From: Nymphaea colorata
Lineage: Eukaryota > Streptophyta > Magnoliopsida > Nymphaeales > Nymphaeaceae
Length of the DNA: 64,000 nucleotides
NCBI RefSeq assembly: GCF_008831285.2
Contig: NC_045139.1
Location: 17,032,354 to 17,096,353 of the forward strand
Direction: 5' to 3'
Part shown: positions 13,389-24,100 of the stretch, one piece after another
Position numbering within the stretch: the stretch's first letter is position 1
Layout of the letters: each line of letters opens with the position of its first letter
Translations under genes and position numbers: made by a program
Notes under the pieces: model-generated
Databases searched by the model: none
The model's input: only the letters and a program-made list of their open reading frames with translations
What the model was told of the DNA's origin: nothing

Positions 13389-14077
13389 TAACAAGAAAGC
13401 AAGACAAATTTGTTTGATGAAGGTCAGCTCAATGGATAATGCTTCCTGAATAACAAATCCAGTCACAATTTACTGCATCAGTATTTTTTGTTTAAGAAAT
13501 GGCAGGTAGCAACAATGAATACACTCGAATATAGTGCAACGAAGAAACAGGGAAGGTCTGCCTTCCAGTTGCCAACCGCACCCTGAAAGAAAGCAGACTT
13601 GGTCCTCCCCTCCTCATAACAATTAAAAGAAAGAGAGAAGGAAGCAGCAGCCATAACTTCTCATTCCCTATTGTCACTGCCGGCACGTGCAGCCACAAAA
13701 AACTACAAGGGGAAGACTAAGCAAGAAGAAGGGTGCAACCTTTTCTCAATGGCGGGGCTGCCTCACCAGCATCAATAAGCCGAATAAATCAGACAGACAA
13801 TTAAATTAATAAAATAAATTATGAAGAAAAGAAAGATGGAAAGCAAGCTCATCCTCGCCGGAAACAGCCAGCATCACAACAGCTTCCCTCCCACCACCAC
13901 CACCCCCCCCCCCAAAAAAAAAAGAAAATGGAGAGCATCGTTTCCTCTTTCAATAATATTCTGGGTTTTTCCTTCATTCTAGTGTTCTATTCTTCTTTTT
14001 CTTCTTTTGTTTCTCTTACACTCTGGTATACGCATCCATCATCACGTGTTCACCCATCCACCCCCGCATTTCATTTT
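13389..14077. other. Upstream region of C3H1
   Basis: No coding region was recognised. It probably contains the C3H1 5' UTR; CAG-type acceptors on the minus strand near 13450-13475 allow a leader intron. A C11/A11-type homopolymer junction lies at about 13903-13925. Confidence 0.5.
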
Positions 14078-14089
14078 TGGTATCAGAGC
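14078..14089 (+). promoter_or_regulatory. tRNA-Met primer-binding site of the viral fragment
   Basis: The 12-mer TGGTATCAGAGC is the usual initiator-tRNA-Met complementary site of plant pararetroviruses and many LTR elements. Its position just before the viral reading frames suits minus-strand priming in the ancestral element. Confidence 0.8.
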
Positions 14090-14279
14090 CTGACATTTAC
14101 AAGTAAGTGTAGATTTTCTAGTTTCTGTTATCCTTTCTTTTAGGTGTTTTTGGTTCAAAGTTTAGTTGGCAAACAATCTTTGTTAAAGACCCAGGTCAAA
14201 GAGGCAGTGGGTAAGCCCTCGAGAACGACCATAGGTTGCGCACAGGTTTTTTTTTTGCAAACTAAACCTAAAATCCTAA

Positions 14280-14552
14280 ACCCTTGCAGTCAAGATAGGA
14301 GAAATTCAGAAAGTCCTCTCTGCTCTTGCAGATGTCCAGGCACAACTTCTGTCTCTTGAAAACCATCTTCTGAAATTAGAAACCCAAGTCGGCAATCTCT
14401 CAAACCTAGTCTCCCAAACCAAACCTATAACCACAGCTATACACTCAAAACCCCCTTTCCAAAATCTAGTATTGAGTCATCTAGTATCCCTAGAAAATCG
14501 AACCCAAACCATAGAAACCAAGATCCTACAAGTTCAGAGGCAACTCTCATGA
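14280..14552 (+). pseudogene. ORF1-like frame of the pararetrovirus fragment
   Basis: The frame is open from just after a TAA at 14277-14279 to TGA at 14550-14552, with heptad-like Leu/Ile spacing that suggests a coiled coil. No in-frame ATG is visible, so it is 5'-truncated or degenerate (non-AUG starts are known in this family). It ends in an ATGA overlap with the next frame. Confidence 0.55.
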
Positions 14553-14953
14553 ACGATAATCTTGCGATTAAAAGGGCTCTTTCGATTACAAATGCTCTCG
14601 AGCCCCCTTCAGTCGCATACGTCAAGCCTTCTGAGAACTCATCAGTCGGAGCTGCAACATCTGCTTTAATCAAGTAGAACAATACATTGATCCAGCTGGT
14701 TACTCAAGTAATTGACAACTAGATACAACTAGCAGCCAAGCTTGCGGATCTTTCTTCCCAAATCAAGACCACAACTGCAAAAGAAAATACTCTATCAGAC
14801 TCTCTGATAGACGAGCTCGGAAAGAAGTTTAAAGACCTTTCCATCAGCAAACCAGTCGAGAAGAAAGGAAAATTGCACGTCGTTACAGATCCTTATTCTA
14901 TCCTCAAGGATGAAAAGAAGAGAATCAAGGATGGATCGACGACCGTCAGTTAG
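14549..14953 (+). pseudogene. ORF2-like frame of the pararetrovirus fragment
   Basis: The frame starts at the ATG of the ATGA overlap and ends at TAG 14951-14953, 134 codons plus the stop. Two internal TAG codons (14675-14677 and 14720-14722) disable it. The layout matches the small second ORF of badnaviruses, including a C-terminal Lys-rich part and an overlap of about 44 bases with the polyprotein frame. Confidence 0.65.
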
Positions 14954-16013
14954 CTCCACTCAAACTCAAGCCTCAACATCACAACCCGAGTTTGAGGACC
15001 AAATCCGAGACTACCGAAGCAGCCAAAGAAGGCGCCACAACTTCCAGAGAAGAGTAAATTCTCTAATCAGGCGTAACTACAGGGAAGTTCTGGAGGAACA
15101 ACTGCAACCAGAACAGCAGCTGAGTATATCCCTAAGAGAACGAGCAAATATGGTACCGGCAGAGGCACTATACGCCTCACGAAGCAATACTAGCCAACAT
15201 CGTGTCTACCAACACTTATCAGAAGAGGCCATATCATGTCTTGACGAACAGCAGGTAGACCGGCCATTCATCCAACCGGAAAGCTACCAGGCACTCAACA
15301 GGAGTGGCTTCCGGTTCATCCACATCGGACTTGCGCAAGTCCGACTACAGATCCTGCACAGAAGGGACGAAGGCACACAAGCCTTAGTCATCTTCCGCGA
15401 TAACAGGTGGCAAAACGACCAAGCAATTTTTGCCACCATGGAGGTAGATTTGTCACGGGGGAACCATATCATATTCATAGTCCCGGACACAATCATGACC
15501 TTAGGCGACTTCTACCGCCACTTCCAAATCTCCATCCAAACCAGAGGATACACCAACTTGAGGAACGGAGAAGCAAATTTAATCCTTACAAGATGATTAA
15601 TTGAAAGGCTATCAAATACACCAAATATGGCGTTTGCATACCAAATTAGTCACGTCACTGACTATTTGGCCAACCACGGTGTAACGGCCATTCCAGGAAG
15701 GAGGCTGAATGTACAGGATATGCAGGGCCTCAACTGGATCATCCGGCCCTCAACGACGTCCACGCCCATGCAACCAACAGAGATGGAATCAACCAACTTG
15801 ATTGATGGACGCATTTCTATTCGGTTCGCCGAATACCAACCTGCTCCCGAAGATGACGATGAAATCACGGAGCATACCGCATTGGTCCTCCTCGACAATG
15901 ATATATGGTACCGGCAGAGGTACTATACACCTCACAAAGCAATACAAGCCAACATCGTGTCTACCAACACTTATCAGAAGAGGCCATATCATGTCTTGAC
16001 GAACAGCAGGTAG
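14910..16013 (+). pseudogene. N-terminal/movement-protein part of a badnaviral polyprotein
   Basis: A single frame runs from ATG 14910 to TAG 16011-16013, broken by one TGA at 15594-15596; the same frame resumes directly after it. The Arg-rich N-terminus and the conserved central block around 15300-15560 (with DNRW and a PDT...DFYRH-type motif) are those of the pararetroviral movement protein. From 15903 the frame enters a duplicated segment read in a different phase, so the genuine downstream sequence is lost. Confidence 0.75.
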
Positions 16014-16117
16014 ACCGGCCATTCATCCAACCGGAAAGCTACCAGGCACTCAACAGGAGTGGCTTCCGGTTCATCCACATCGGACTTGCGCAAGTCCGAC
16101 TACAGATCCTGCACAGA
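15903..16117 (+). repeat. Internal direct duplication in the viral fragment
   Basis: Positions 15148-15362 recur at 15903-16117, offset 755, 215 bases, with only about four differences near the left end. The offset is not a multiple of three, so the second copy is out of frame relative to the first. Confidence 0.95.
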
Positions 16118-16330
16118 TAAGTCAATGACATAAGTCATCTCTCTCTGTCTCTTTCAACCCTTACCTTTTCTCATTCACAGCCTTGAATGTGTATACTGAA
16201 CTCAAAACAACCATATGTTGAAAGCCCTCAACTCATTAAATAAGATAAATCTTCTTTGTCACTCCCCAACTCTAAGCCCAATCCCTCGCCCTTTTTTGGC
16301 TATAAACCCCACATGTAAACATTCAAAAAA

Positions 16331-17001
16331 AAAAAAAGAAAAATATTCATTCACAACGGAAGTATGAAAAATCCTTACTCCAATTGCAAGGAAAGCCTTG
16401 CCCTCCCTTAGGTTGCAAACCTCTAAGTTGGTTTAGGATAACAAGCAACAGGGTAACCAAGAAAATAAAAAGGAAGAGTGTGATCGACCAACTTGGTAGA
16501 GGCAACCCTTGTGGGAGAAGATGGTGATACGGCAACTTTCAACCAGCTCTGGTATGCAATATAATGCTGCCAGAGGATGTTGCAGATAGCGGAACTGGTG
16601 CTGAAAAGTGAGAGTAAGTGTCGATTATCAAATGAGAGAGAAGGTGGGATGATCTGCGAAAAGTCTAAGATTGCACTCATCTATTGATCATTTTATAAAT
16701 GGATGCTTAGTTTTAAAACATTTACATCTCACAGTAAGGTTAACAAAGTACTCTTCACAAAGCTGCAATTATGACTGGTACTAATAGAAAATGTTATGTG
16801 ATGCCAAAAGAAAATAACTTACTGCCAATTTTTTTGGCAGTTGTTATTTCTCCTCCTTTAGATGGTGTTTGTTAATTAAGGATCTGATAATTGATATCCT
16901 ATGATAGTGTTTAGCATTTGTTTGCCAAATTTAAGACAATGTGTCCACCTTGTCTAGCATTTGTTTGAACCATGAAACAGTCATGTTGAACATATGTTTT
17001 A

Positions 17002-17049
<48 letters not shown>

Positions 17050-19380
17050 CCCACCCCCCTTTTTTTCGTGCACACGTATGGACATACAAATGACCTAAAA
17101 TCAACAATCTCAGCACCACATAACATTGGCACTCTATTCAATATGTGGTGAAAAATGCAAGGGCCTTTAAATGTGTGAGACCCTTACTAGTAGTATACAA
17201 AAATCAAATGTAGTATGTTGACAGATAACGTGGAAGTTGGTGCCATTACTATCACAAGCACATTATCAGATGAATAAGCATGGATTCGTGCACACCTATG
17301 AAGGTTGTTGAGCTACGTGTGACTGTGTCAAACCCTGGCTTGTTCTAGATGTCAGGCATTGGATGGATAGGTTTAGATACCACTGACTTCTCTATACAAT
17401 ATCACTGGAAGATCCTAATAATTGAGAAACACAACTACTTCGTGACAACCACTATGAGCTATTCAATTAAATTTATTAGACAGATCATAGTAGTTTTCAT
17501 TGGATTATCACGAGTCATACATATACACATACATACATACATACATGCATGCATATATACATACATGTATAGAAACTGATTTGTACATTCTCTTCAGTGG
17601 ATAAATGTGCCAATTGCTAAGGGAACAAAAAAATCAGCTATAACTTACCAAAGCAACCATACATATCACATCTATATGGTTAATTTTGATTAAAACGTTA
17701 CAGCATATACATTGAGATTTAAGGGGCACCACACAAAGTCTCTTACAAAAGCTTTAACTGAAATTCAGATAAAATTGCCTACCAATTCTAGAGGCATAAG
17801 CATCAACACACTAGATGTTGGGAGATGAAATTATACTACAAAAAAAAGGTGAAGTTAAGAAACAAAAGACCCAAGTATGAAAAAGTAATACGGAAATATT
17901 TTATCAAGTGCTCACAATATGTGTTATGAAAGACCATATATATCTGATTTTTTCTCGTACAACTCCAATAAGAGCCTCAAGTTCTGTTTTTCCAAATGTG
18001 TAAAATATTTGCCTACTTACATGTCATCTTTGTCTAAGTTGAATGCTAGCCTTCCACTGTCATAAAAATCATGTAACAAATATCCAAATTTCTTGCATAT
18101 TCTTTACCAAAAAAGTCATCATCTTCTAGAAACAACAAAAATCATGAGGAAGCACGTAAAACCTCCAATACATGCTTTCCCATCAAAGTTTGTAGTGTAC
18201 ATTCTTTTAGATCCAGATGGGTTCAATTTTATTGTAGTTTTTAGTAGTCATCAAGTCTGCAAGATGTACATTATAACTTCTAATTGAGCTCTACATTGTC
18301 AGGATATGTACATGAAGTAATTTGGTTGACCTCAAAACCATGGGATTTGCTATGCAAAGATCATGTTCTTTTGGAGTTTCTGTTTGCCGCGAAATTGGAA
18401 AACTATTTTACTGATTGTCAATTCATGAAGTTCTACTCTTGACATCTCGTTTATTTTGATGAGGAGGTGCCAAAGGACTACATTCACTTTTCTTGAAGGT
18501 GCTATAAATGGACCCCAATTTTCATGCAGGAGCGTTGCTCCTAGGTGATTTGTGGGCATTAAGTCACCTTGATTTACTTGGTGAATCTCATGCTTACAAA
18601 TCAAACCTTCACATTCTTTATTTATAAAGCTGCACGGCTCATGTTAAACCTCATACGGGCCCTTCATCTATGTGGAACTTTTTTATACTGGTGGAGCTAT
18701 ATTACTGAATAAAGCATGGTGAGAAGTTTGATTTGTGAGAGAGGCCATTACGTTATTTAAAAGGTCATGAATTTGAAAACTTGGCTACATAATACATGTT
18801 ATTGAATAAATTTGAAATGATCAAATTCTATGATGAAATCAGGATGACATAACAATTCTTATTTAACTAATCTACTGCATCAGTAGAATAGTTCAATTTC
18901 AGATGCAACCACTGTTTCCTAATGACAAACGATACACTTAATAATAAACACCGAAATCCATATATGATGCAACAATAACTTCATCGCTATAAGGATAACA
19001 CAAATAATGAGAAACCCCGTGAAAGGATAAAATTTGGCTAAATTATCATATGCAAGGGTTAGATGACAGAAAATTTCAGTTAGGAACTAAATTTCTCCCC
19101 TAGTTGAGCAGCACTCTGTTGGCATCAAAGCAGCAATGAAATGAGTACAAAAGATGTTCTTCCATAACAATGTTGGGAAACTACCTGTCCATAGAATCAC
19201 AGTTCGGGCGTTTCTATCACTAAATTAAGTCCACTAAAAAGCTCAATTCGCATGAGTTGAAACAAAAAATGATCGACATCCATCAGAAAACTCGGGAAAC
19301 AGGCTACAATCAGCAATATATGGCAAATGAAAAGTGAAATAGATAAATCTATTGTAATATAAGTTCCCTGCCAGAGAAGG
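16331..19380. other. Intergenic DNA, nothing recognised
   Basis: AT-rich sequence with a (CT)n run at 17004-17046 and a CATA/CATG-type run at about 17515-17570. Short open frames here do not resemble known families. Confidence 0.5.
17004..17046. repeat. (CT)n microsatellite
   Basis: About 21 uninterrupted CT units followed by a C/T-rich stretch. Confidence 0.95.
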
Positions 19381-19416
19381 CAGTACGCCCTTTCGGCCGC
19401 AGCGCAGATAGAGGGG

Positions 19417-19560
19417 GATTTGGGGCTGCCTTCGCAACCCCGTGGTGGTAGCAGAGAGAGGGAGATTTGGGGATGCCTTCGCATCCCCAGGATGGTAGCA
19501 GAGAAAGAGAGATAGAGAGAAAGAGATTAGGGGCTGCTGTTACAGCCCCTGACCACCGAA
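19417..19560. repeat. Three-unit hairpin array
   Basis: Three short palindromes follow each other: 19422-19441 (GGGGCTGC / GCAACCCC, one mismatch), 19469-19488 (GGGGATGC / GCATCCCC, perfect, loop CTTC) and 19530-19549 (GGGGCTG / CAGCCCC, perfect, 6-base loop). Units share the flanks GATTTGGGG or GATTAGGGG and GGTAGCAGAGA. The fifth stem pair changes from A-T to C-G between units 2 and 3, a compensated change. Confidence 0.75.
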
Positions 19561-21145
19561 GAAGGACGCGGCAAGAGATAGGGACACTAACCTGCCAACG
19601 GCGACGACAGATAAAGACAGAAGCTGCCCTCGCCCTTTCCCGCCGCAAGAGAGAGAGCGCGCAGTCGGGTTACCTGCGAGAGAGACGACTGAGAGAGACT
19701 GCAGCCCGAGTGCGCGCGCGCGAGAGAGAGAGAGAGAGGAAATTGATGAAATGCAGTGCGTACGAGAACGGGGGGAGATGGGAGCACGAAAAGTTCTGTG
19801 AATCTGTGGGACGGGCGGTTCTGAAAGGGATCGGAAAAACTGGAACGCGCTGTTCTCATTTGCTGCCAAACGCGTTTAGGAACTCTGGATGAACATGAAC
19901 GTTTCTTTACATTTCTTGTGGTTTTCCCTTCTTTCATTCGTATTTGTGAACAATCAATTGAACAAGTTTTGATTTGATAAAATAAAATAAACTAATTATT
20001 GGCAAAATGTTGTAATTTCCTAGTTATCTTTATTAACGCGATAGATTTCTGTAATGGAATTCACCTCAAATATAGTGAGTACATCAACAAAATTATTTTT
20101 TTGTATTTAACATTATCGAAAGACAACGTGATAGTGGTTGTAAAATATAGGAGTTTGTCAAGTCAAGAACCTGTGAATAATGTTAATGACATTGTTTTAA
20201 TGCAATAAATTAAATTTATATATCTACACATGCAACATACTATTGTAGTAGCTTTCGAACCTCACGAACGCTTATTAATTACGTTATATGTGGAAGCATG
20301 GGAATGGCATGATGTGGGGAAATAAATAACAAACGTAATTGAACCATGCGTTTTCATTGGTTCAATCTTAGCATGAGTTGTAAATAAAATTTCACACAAG
20401 ACATACTTGCTTTGAACAACAGCATACTTGATGTAACATGACATTATATATATATATATATGGCAGCCGTTGGATGTTGCTGAATGAAATTTAATATAAG
20501 AATACGTCGTTAAAAATCCAAAAAATGGCTGCTAAAAGGTTTGAAAGAAAGTAGTCCATAAAAAACTATTGCTAAATGCTAATGCACACATGTAGATTTT
20601 CAAAGAGGTTGAAATCTGCCCGCTGTTGAATGTTGTGGCCTTGTGGGATAATTTTTTTACAAAAACGCGTTGCTAAAAAATCCAAAAACTGCTGCTAAAA
20701 GGTTTGAAGTAAAGTATTAAAACAAAAACGGTTGCTCAAGCACCTATTACATCGTTTCCAAAGAAGGATTTAAAAAAAAAAAATCACCTGGCAACACGAC
20801 CGCTTTCAATTCCCCTTCGTGTATAATATTGTTGTAAAGATTTTCATATCATATGCAAAAGATTTTTCATATCGTGACTAATGTTGGAGCTTCTACCAAG
20901 TGCAGCGGATCGAGGAAAAAGTTTTTGAGTGTCGGAGAGAACAATCAAGATCATGGACTCGGGTAGGTTGACAACGGACGTTAAGATCTGACCCATTCGT
21001 ACGAGTACCCGCGCGGAACAGAACGTCCACTCGTGCAGGTCAGTCCAAGAAGTGGAGGGAACTCTCTCTCGCGGCATAACTCCCAGTCTCTAAAACCCTA
21101 CACCTCTTTCCCGCTCCCTCCATCTCCTTCTCTGCAATTCAGAGA
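19561..21145. other. Region upstream of TRM6
   Basis: A GC- and GA-rich patch (19560-19890) is followed by AT-rich DNA. The patch resembles promoter or 5' UTR DNA; the open frame across it is low-complexity. The 60 bases before the TRM6 ATG are C/T-rich, as in many plant leaders. No TATA box was assigned. Confidence 0.4.
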
Positions 21146-24100
21146 ATGGCGGAAGATGCTCCACAACAGCGAGACCCACGCACCGCTTGGGAAGGATGCA
21201 GCGTCTTACTCGACATCAATGATGGAGATCGGCTTGTCTTTGCTCGCCTCACTCCCTCCTCGTACGTGTCTTTCTCTCTGTCAGAATCATCATCAGTTTA
21301 TTGTTCTCGTCGTTATATGTATATCCACGATTAACCGAACTACGACCTGTTGGAGACTGGAGTGTTTTCGTTCTTTTTTGTTTAACGATCGAGCGTGTGT
21401 TTTACAGTACACTGAAAATCGGGAACAAGAAGTGCTCGCTGGGGCCATTGATCGGATGCCCGTTCGGTTCGCTCTTCCGGCTAGAAGTTGGGCCCTCCGG
21501 CGCCTTCCTTTCTCGGGATTCCTCTAGTTCGGCAGGTCCGGTTCCTTCGCTGAATTCGTTTCGTTTCACAACTTTGGAAGTTTACATGTATTATTACTCG
21601 CAAATCATGTCTCTTACTTTATCCATGTTGTTTATATATACTATGTGTACATGCACTTATTTATGTAGTTGCACACAGCATAAAATACCAATTGTGGATG
21701 TGCATGTATATGTATATGGTTAATATGGTTAACAGATGCTGCACCCTTCTGGTGATGTTTCTGCAAAAGTGTTACTATGGCATTCAGATGTCTCTTAAAT
21801 CAGTTGTTGATAATTTGATATAACTGGTGTACAGTCTCTTATATATATAAGCAATTTTATTTGTCTATATTTTTGAACTTTTTTTTTACAAGTTTTATTA
21901 AATAAAATAGGGGAGGAGAGAGAGAAGAGGGAAAAAGAAAGAGGAAAAGATAGAAGAAAAAAAAAAGAGAAAAGAAGAATTGGTGCGGCCAGGAGCACCT
22001 CGACTCGGTTTGACCGAGCCACACTCGCGCCCACACCTGCACCCAAGTTGATGTGGGTGCGCCACCATATTTGGTGCACCCATGTGACTTAGCTGCAAAA
22101 ATTGGCAGTACTTACCCTTTTAGTTTTAAATTGTATATATGTGAGAGTCCGAGACCTTCTTGAAAGCATTTTCCTTTCTTACCTCAAGGCTAAAATCTAC
22201 GTTTTTATGTGAACTGCTGTGACTGTATAGTGTATACCTATGGCTGTTTTTTTGTTTTTCATGTACTTTTTAATTCTTTTGTATTTTAAATAATATATTC
22301 TGAAATAAGTCTTACAGTTACGATACATATTCATTTGATTACTTCAATGGTACTTGATTACTTGCACAGTTGCACTATCTTTTCTATGATCAGCCACCTC
22401 ATATTTGTTTTATATTCTTTTCTGTGATAAGCAGCTGTCTGTAGTATTTCTTGTTTGATTGGCACAGGTAGTCAATTACAAGAAAAAAACAATTTATTGT
22501 TAAACAATGAAACTAGGGACAATAGATCATTAGTGGACAACAACAAAGCACAAGCACTCTCTGGTGAAGATATAGATGCCTTGCGCAGGTAACATTATTT
22601 TCTGCATGCACAGTCATCCTTTTTGCCCCAGTTTCATGCTGAACCACAGCTTATTTTATTCTTTATTTATTTTAACTATATTTTGATGTTTTGTGAAACT
22701 AAATGAATTTTGCGGGTGCAAAAGCATTTTTTTGGCTTTCTGCATTGTCGCATGTGGTGGCAGTTGTTGGTGGTGTGTCTAATCATGCACGTTGAAATTC
22801 TCTTATATATCTTCCACATATTGGTGAATCCTTCACTGCAACTTTTGAAGCTATTCATGGAAGGGGGTTTTGTCAGTCTATTTTATGGTTGATCAAGAAG
22901 TCAAAAACAGTTCTTGTATCTGTGCGCACTGGCAAAAGTCCTTTCTATTAGCAGTTGTTACTTGCATACGATGGATATCAAGAAATTGTCTTGGTGTCCA
23001 CCAAAAGGGTTAGTTCTGCAAGTGGTACAGGTTGACCAATGGTAGGAGGATAAAAAAAAGCTCTTAGTTAATGCTTACAGATGAGCAGGATGGGAGTGGA
23101 AGCTGCAAACTGCTCTCATGCACATGTGCCCCCAAACCTACAACTCTTTTTATTTTAGTACGTGATGGAATCTCACTGAGGTCACTTTCAAGTAACAAGT
23201 CTAACAACAGAAGGGCCAATCACTATTTGAATTTAGGGAAAGAACTGTTAGACAGTATCCTGATAAAGATAAGGGATATTCTTCCCAACATGAGAAGGTT
23301 GTTGCTATCAATGAGGAAAGCTGGTGCATTAAAAAACAACTTCTATCAGGCTAGATTGCAATGATGATAATAGCAAGGGGAAACAAACTGATAAAAATAT
23401 ATCTTGCTGAAATCTCCCTGTATCAAGGGTTCATGATTGTCTCTCCTTGAAATCAGCTATAGATTGATTACTTCAATGCTGAATGGAGCTCCCCATGCAT
23501 GAGTCGAGTGGGTGAGGATTGTGGATGTAGAAGTTCTGTCTGAAGTCTGAAGTCTGAACCATGTGAAACTGTCTATTCTATGATTTCTTTCCTGTTTGTT
23601 AAGGGCACCTTGGAAATTTGGAATGTTCAAGTTCGATGTTAAAGCTGACGCACGAAAATGAGACCATTGCATTGTGGAGCAACCATTTGCGAAAAGGATA
23701 TGTAAAATAGATATTGGAGGCAAAATATAGGAGACTTTCAGTTGTAGGTTGCTGGCAACCAATATGAAGGCTTTAAAATTACTAGAGCAAAACAGGTTAA
23801 ATGATAGTTCTACAGCTGGTTGGTCATGACTCATTAGGAACACTGAAAAAGGCTGCAGGCTAGAAGAATTGAGAAATTCCTTCTGTAAAGTTTGGGATGC
23901 TACAAAATCAAAGTGGACAGCCTCTTTACCTCACTTCTCTCAAAAGTATGAAGGTACAACTTTCGCTTTCAAGTGGCAAATCTAACACTTTAAAGGTTGA
24001 CCTGCATTTGCAAGTAACGTGGAAAGCTATTGTTTATCTGAATGCTGGGGGTCAAAGTTTAATTTTGTTCCCATCATTATGGCAAATTTTTAGGATGTAC

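Larger units (their letters stand above)
14078..16330 (+). mobile_element. Endogenous badnavirus-like pararetrovirus fragment (degenerate)
   Basis: The order is that of a badnavirus genome start: a tRNA-Met primer site, a coiled-coil ORF1-like frame, an ORF2-like frame joined to it by an ATGA overlap at 14549-14552, and then the N-terminal and movement-protein part of the ORF3 polyprotein. Capsid, protease, reverse transcriptase and RNase H are absent. The frames carry several stop codons and the 3' part is replaced by a repeated piece of the movement-protein region, so this is a dead, rearranged insertion. The right limit is approximate. The tail after 16118 has a TGACATAAGTCA-like element and a TATAAA-like site (about 16301), which may derive from a viral promoter region. 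It sits close upstream of the C3H1-like gene, in the opposite orientation. Confidence 0.8.

Noticed and set aside
14078..14089. The primer-binding site taken as the start of an LTR retrotransposon
   Set aside because: No long terminal repeat precedes it, and the frames after it match badnaviral ORF1-ORF3 order with the ATGA overlap.
19467..19892. 141-codon plus-strand open frame and overlapping minus-strand frames
   Set aside because: Composition is dominated by GA and CT repeats and the hairpin array (Arg/Glu or Ser/Leu runs); no domain and no splice context.
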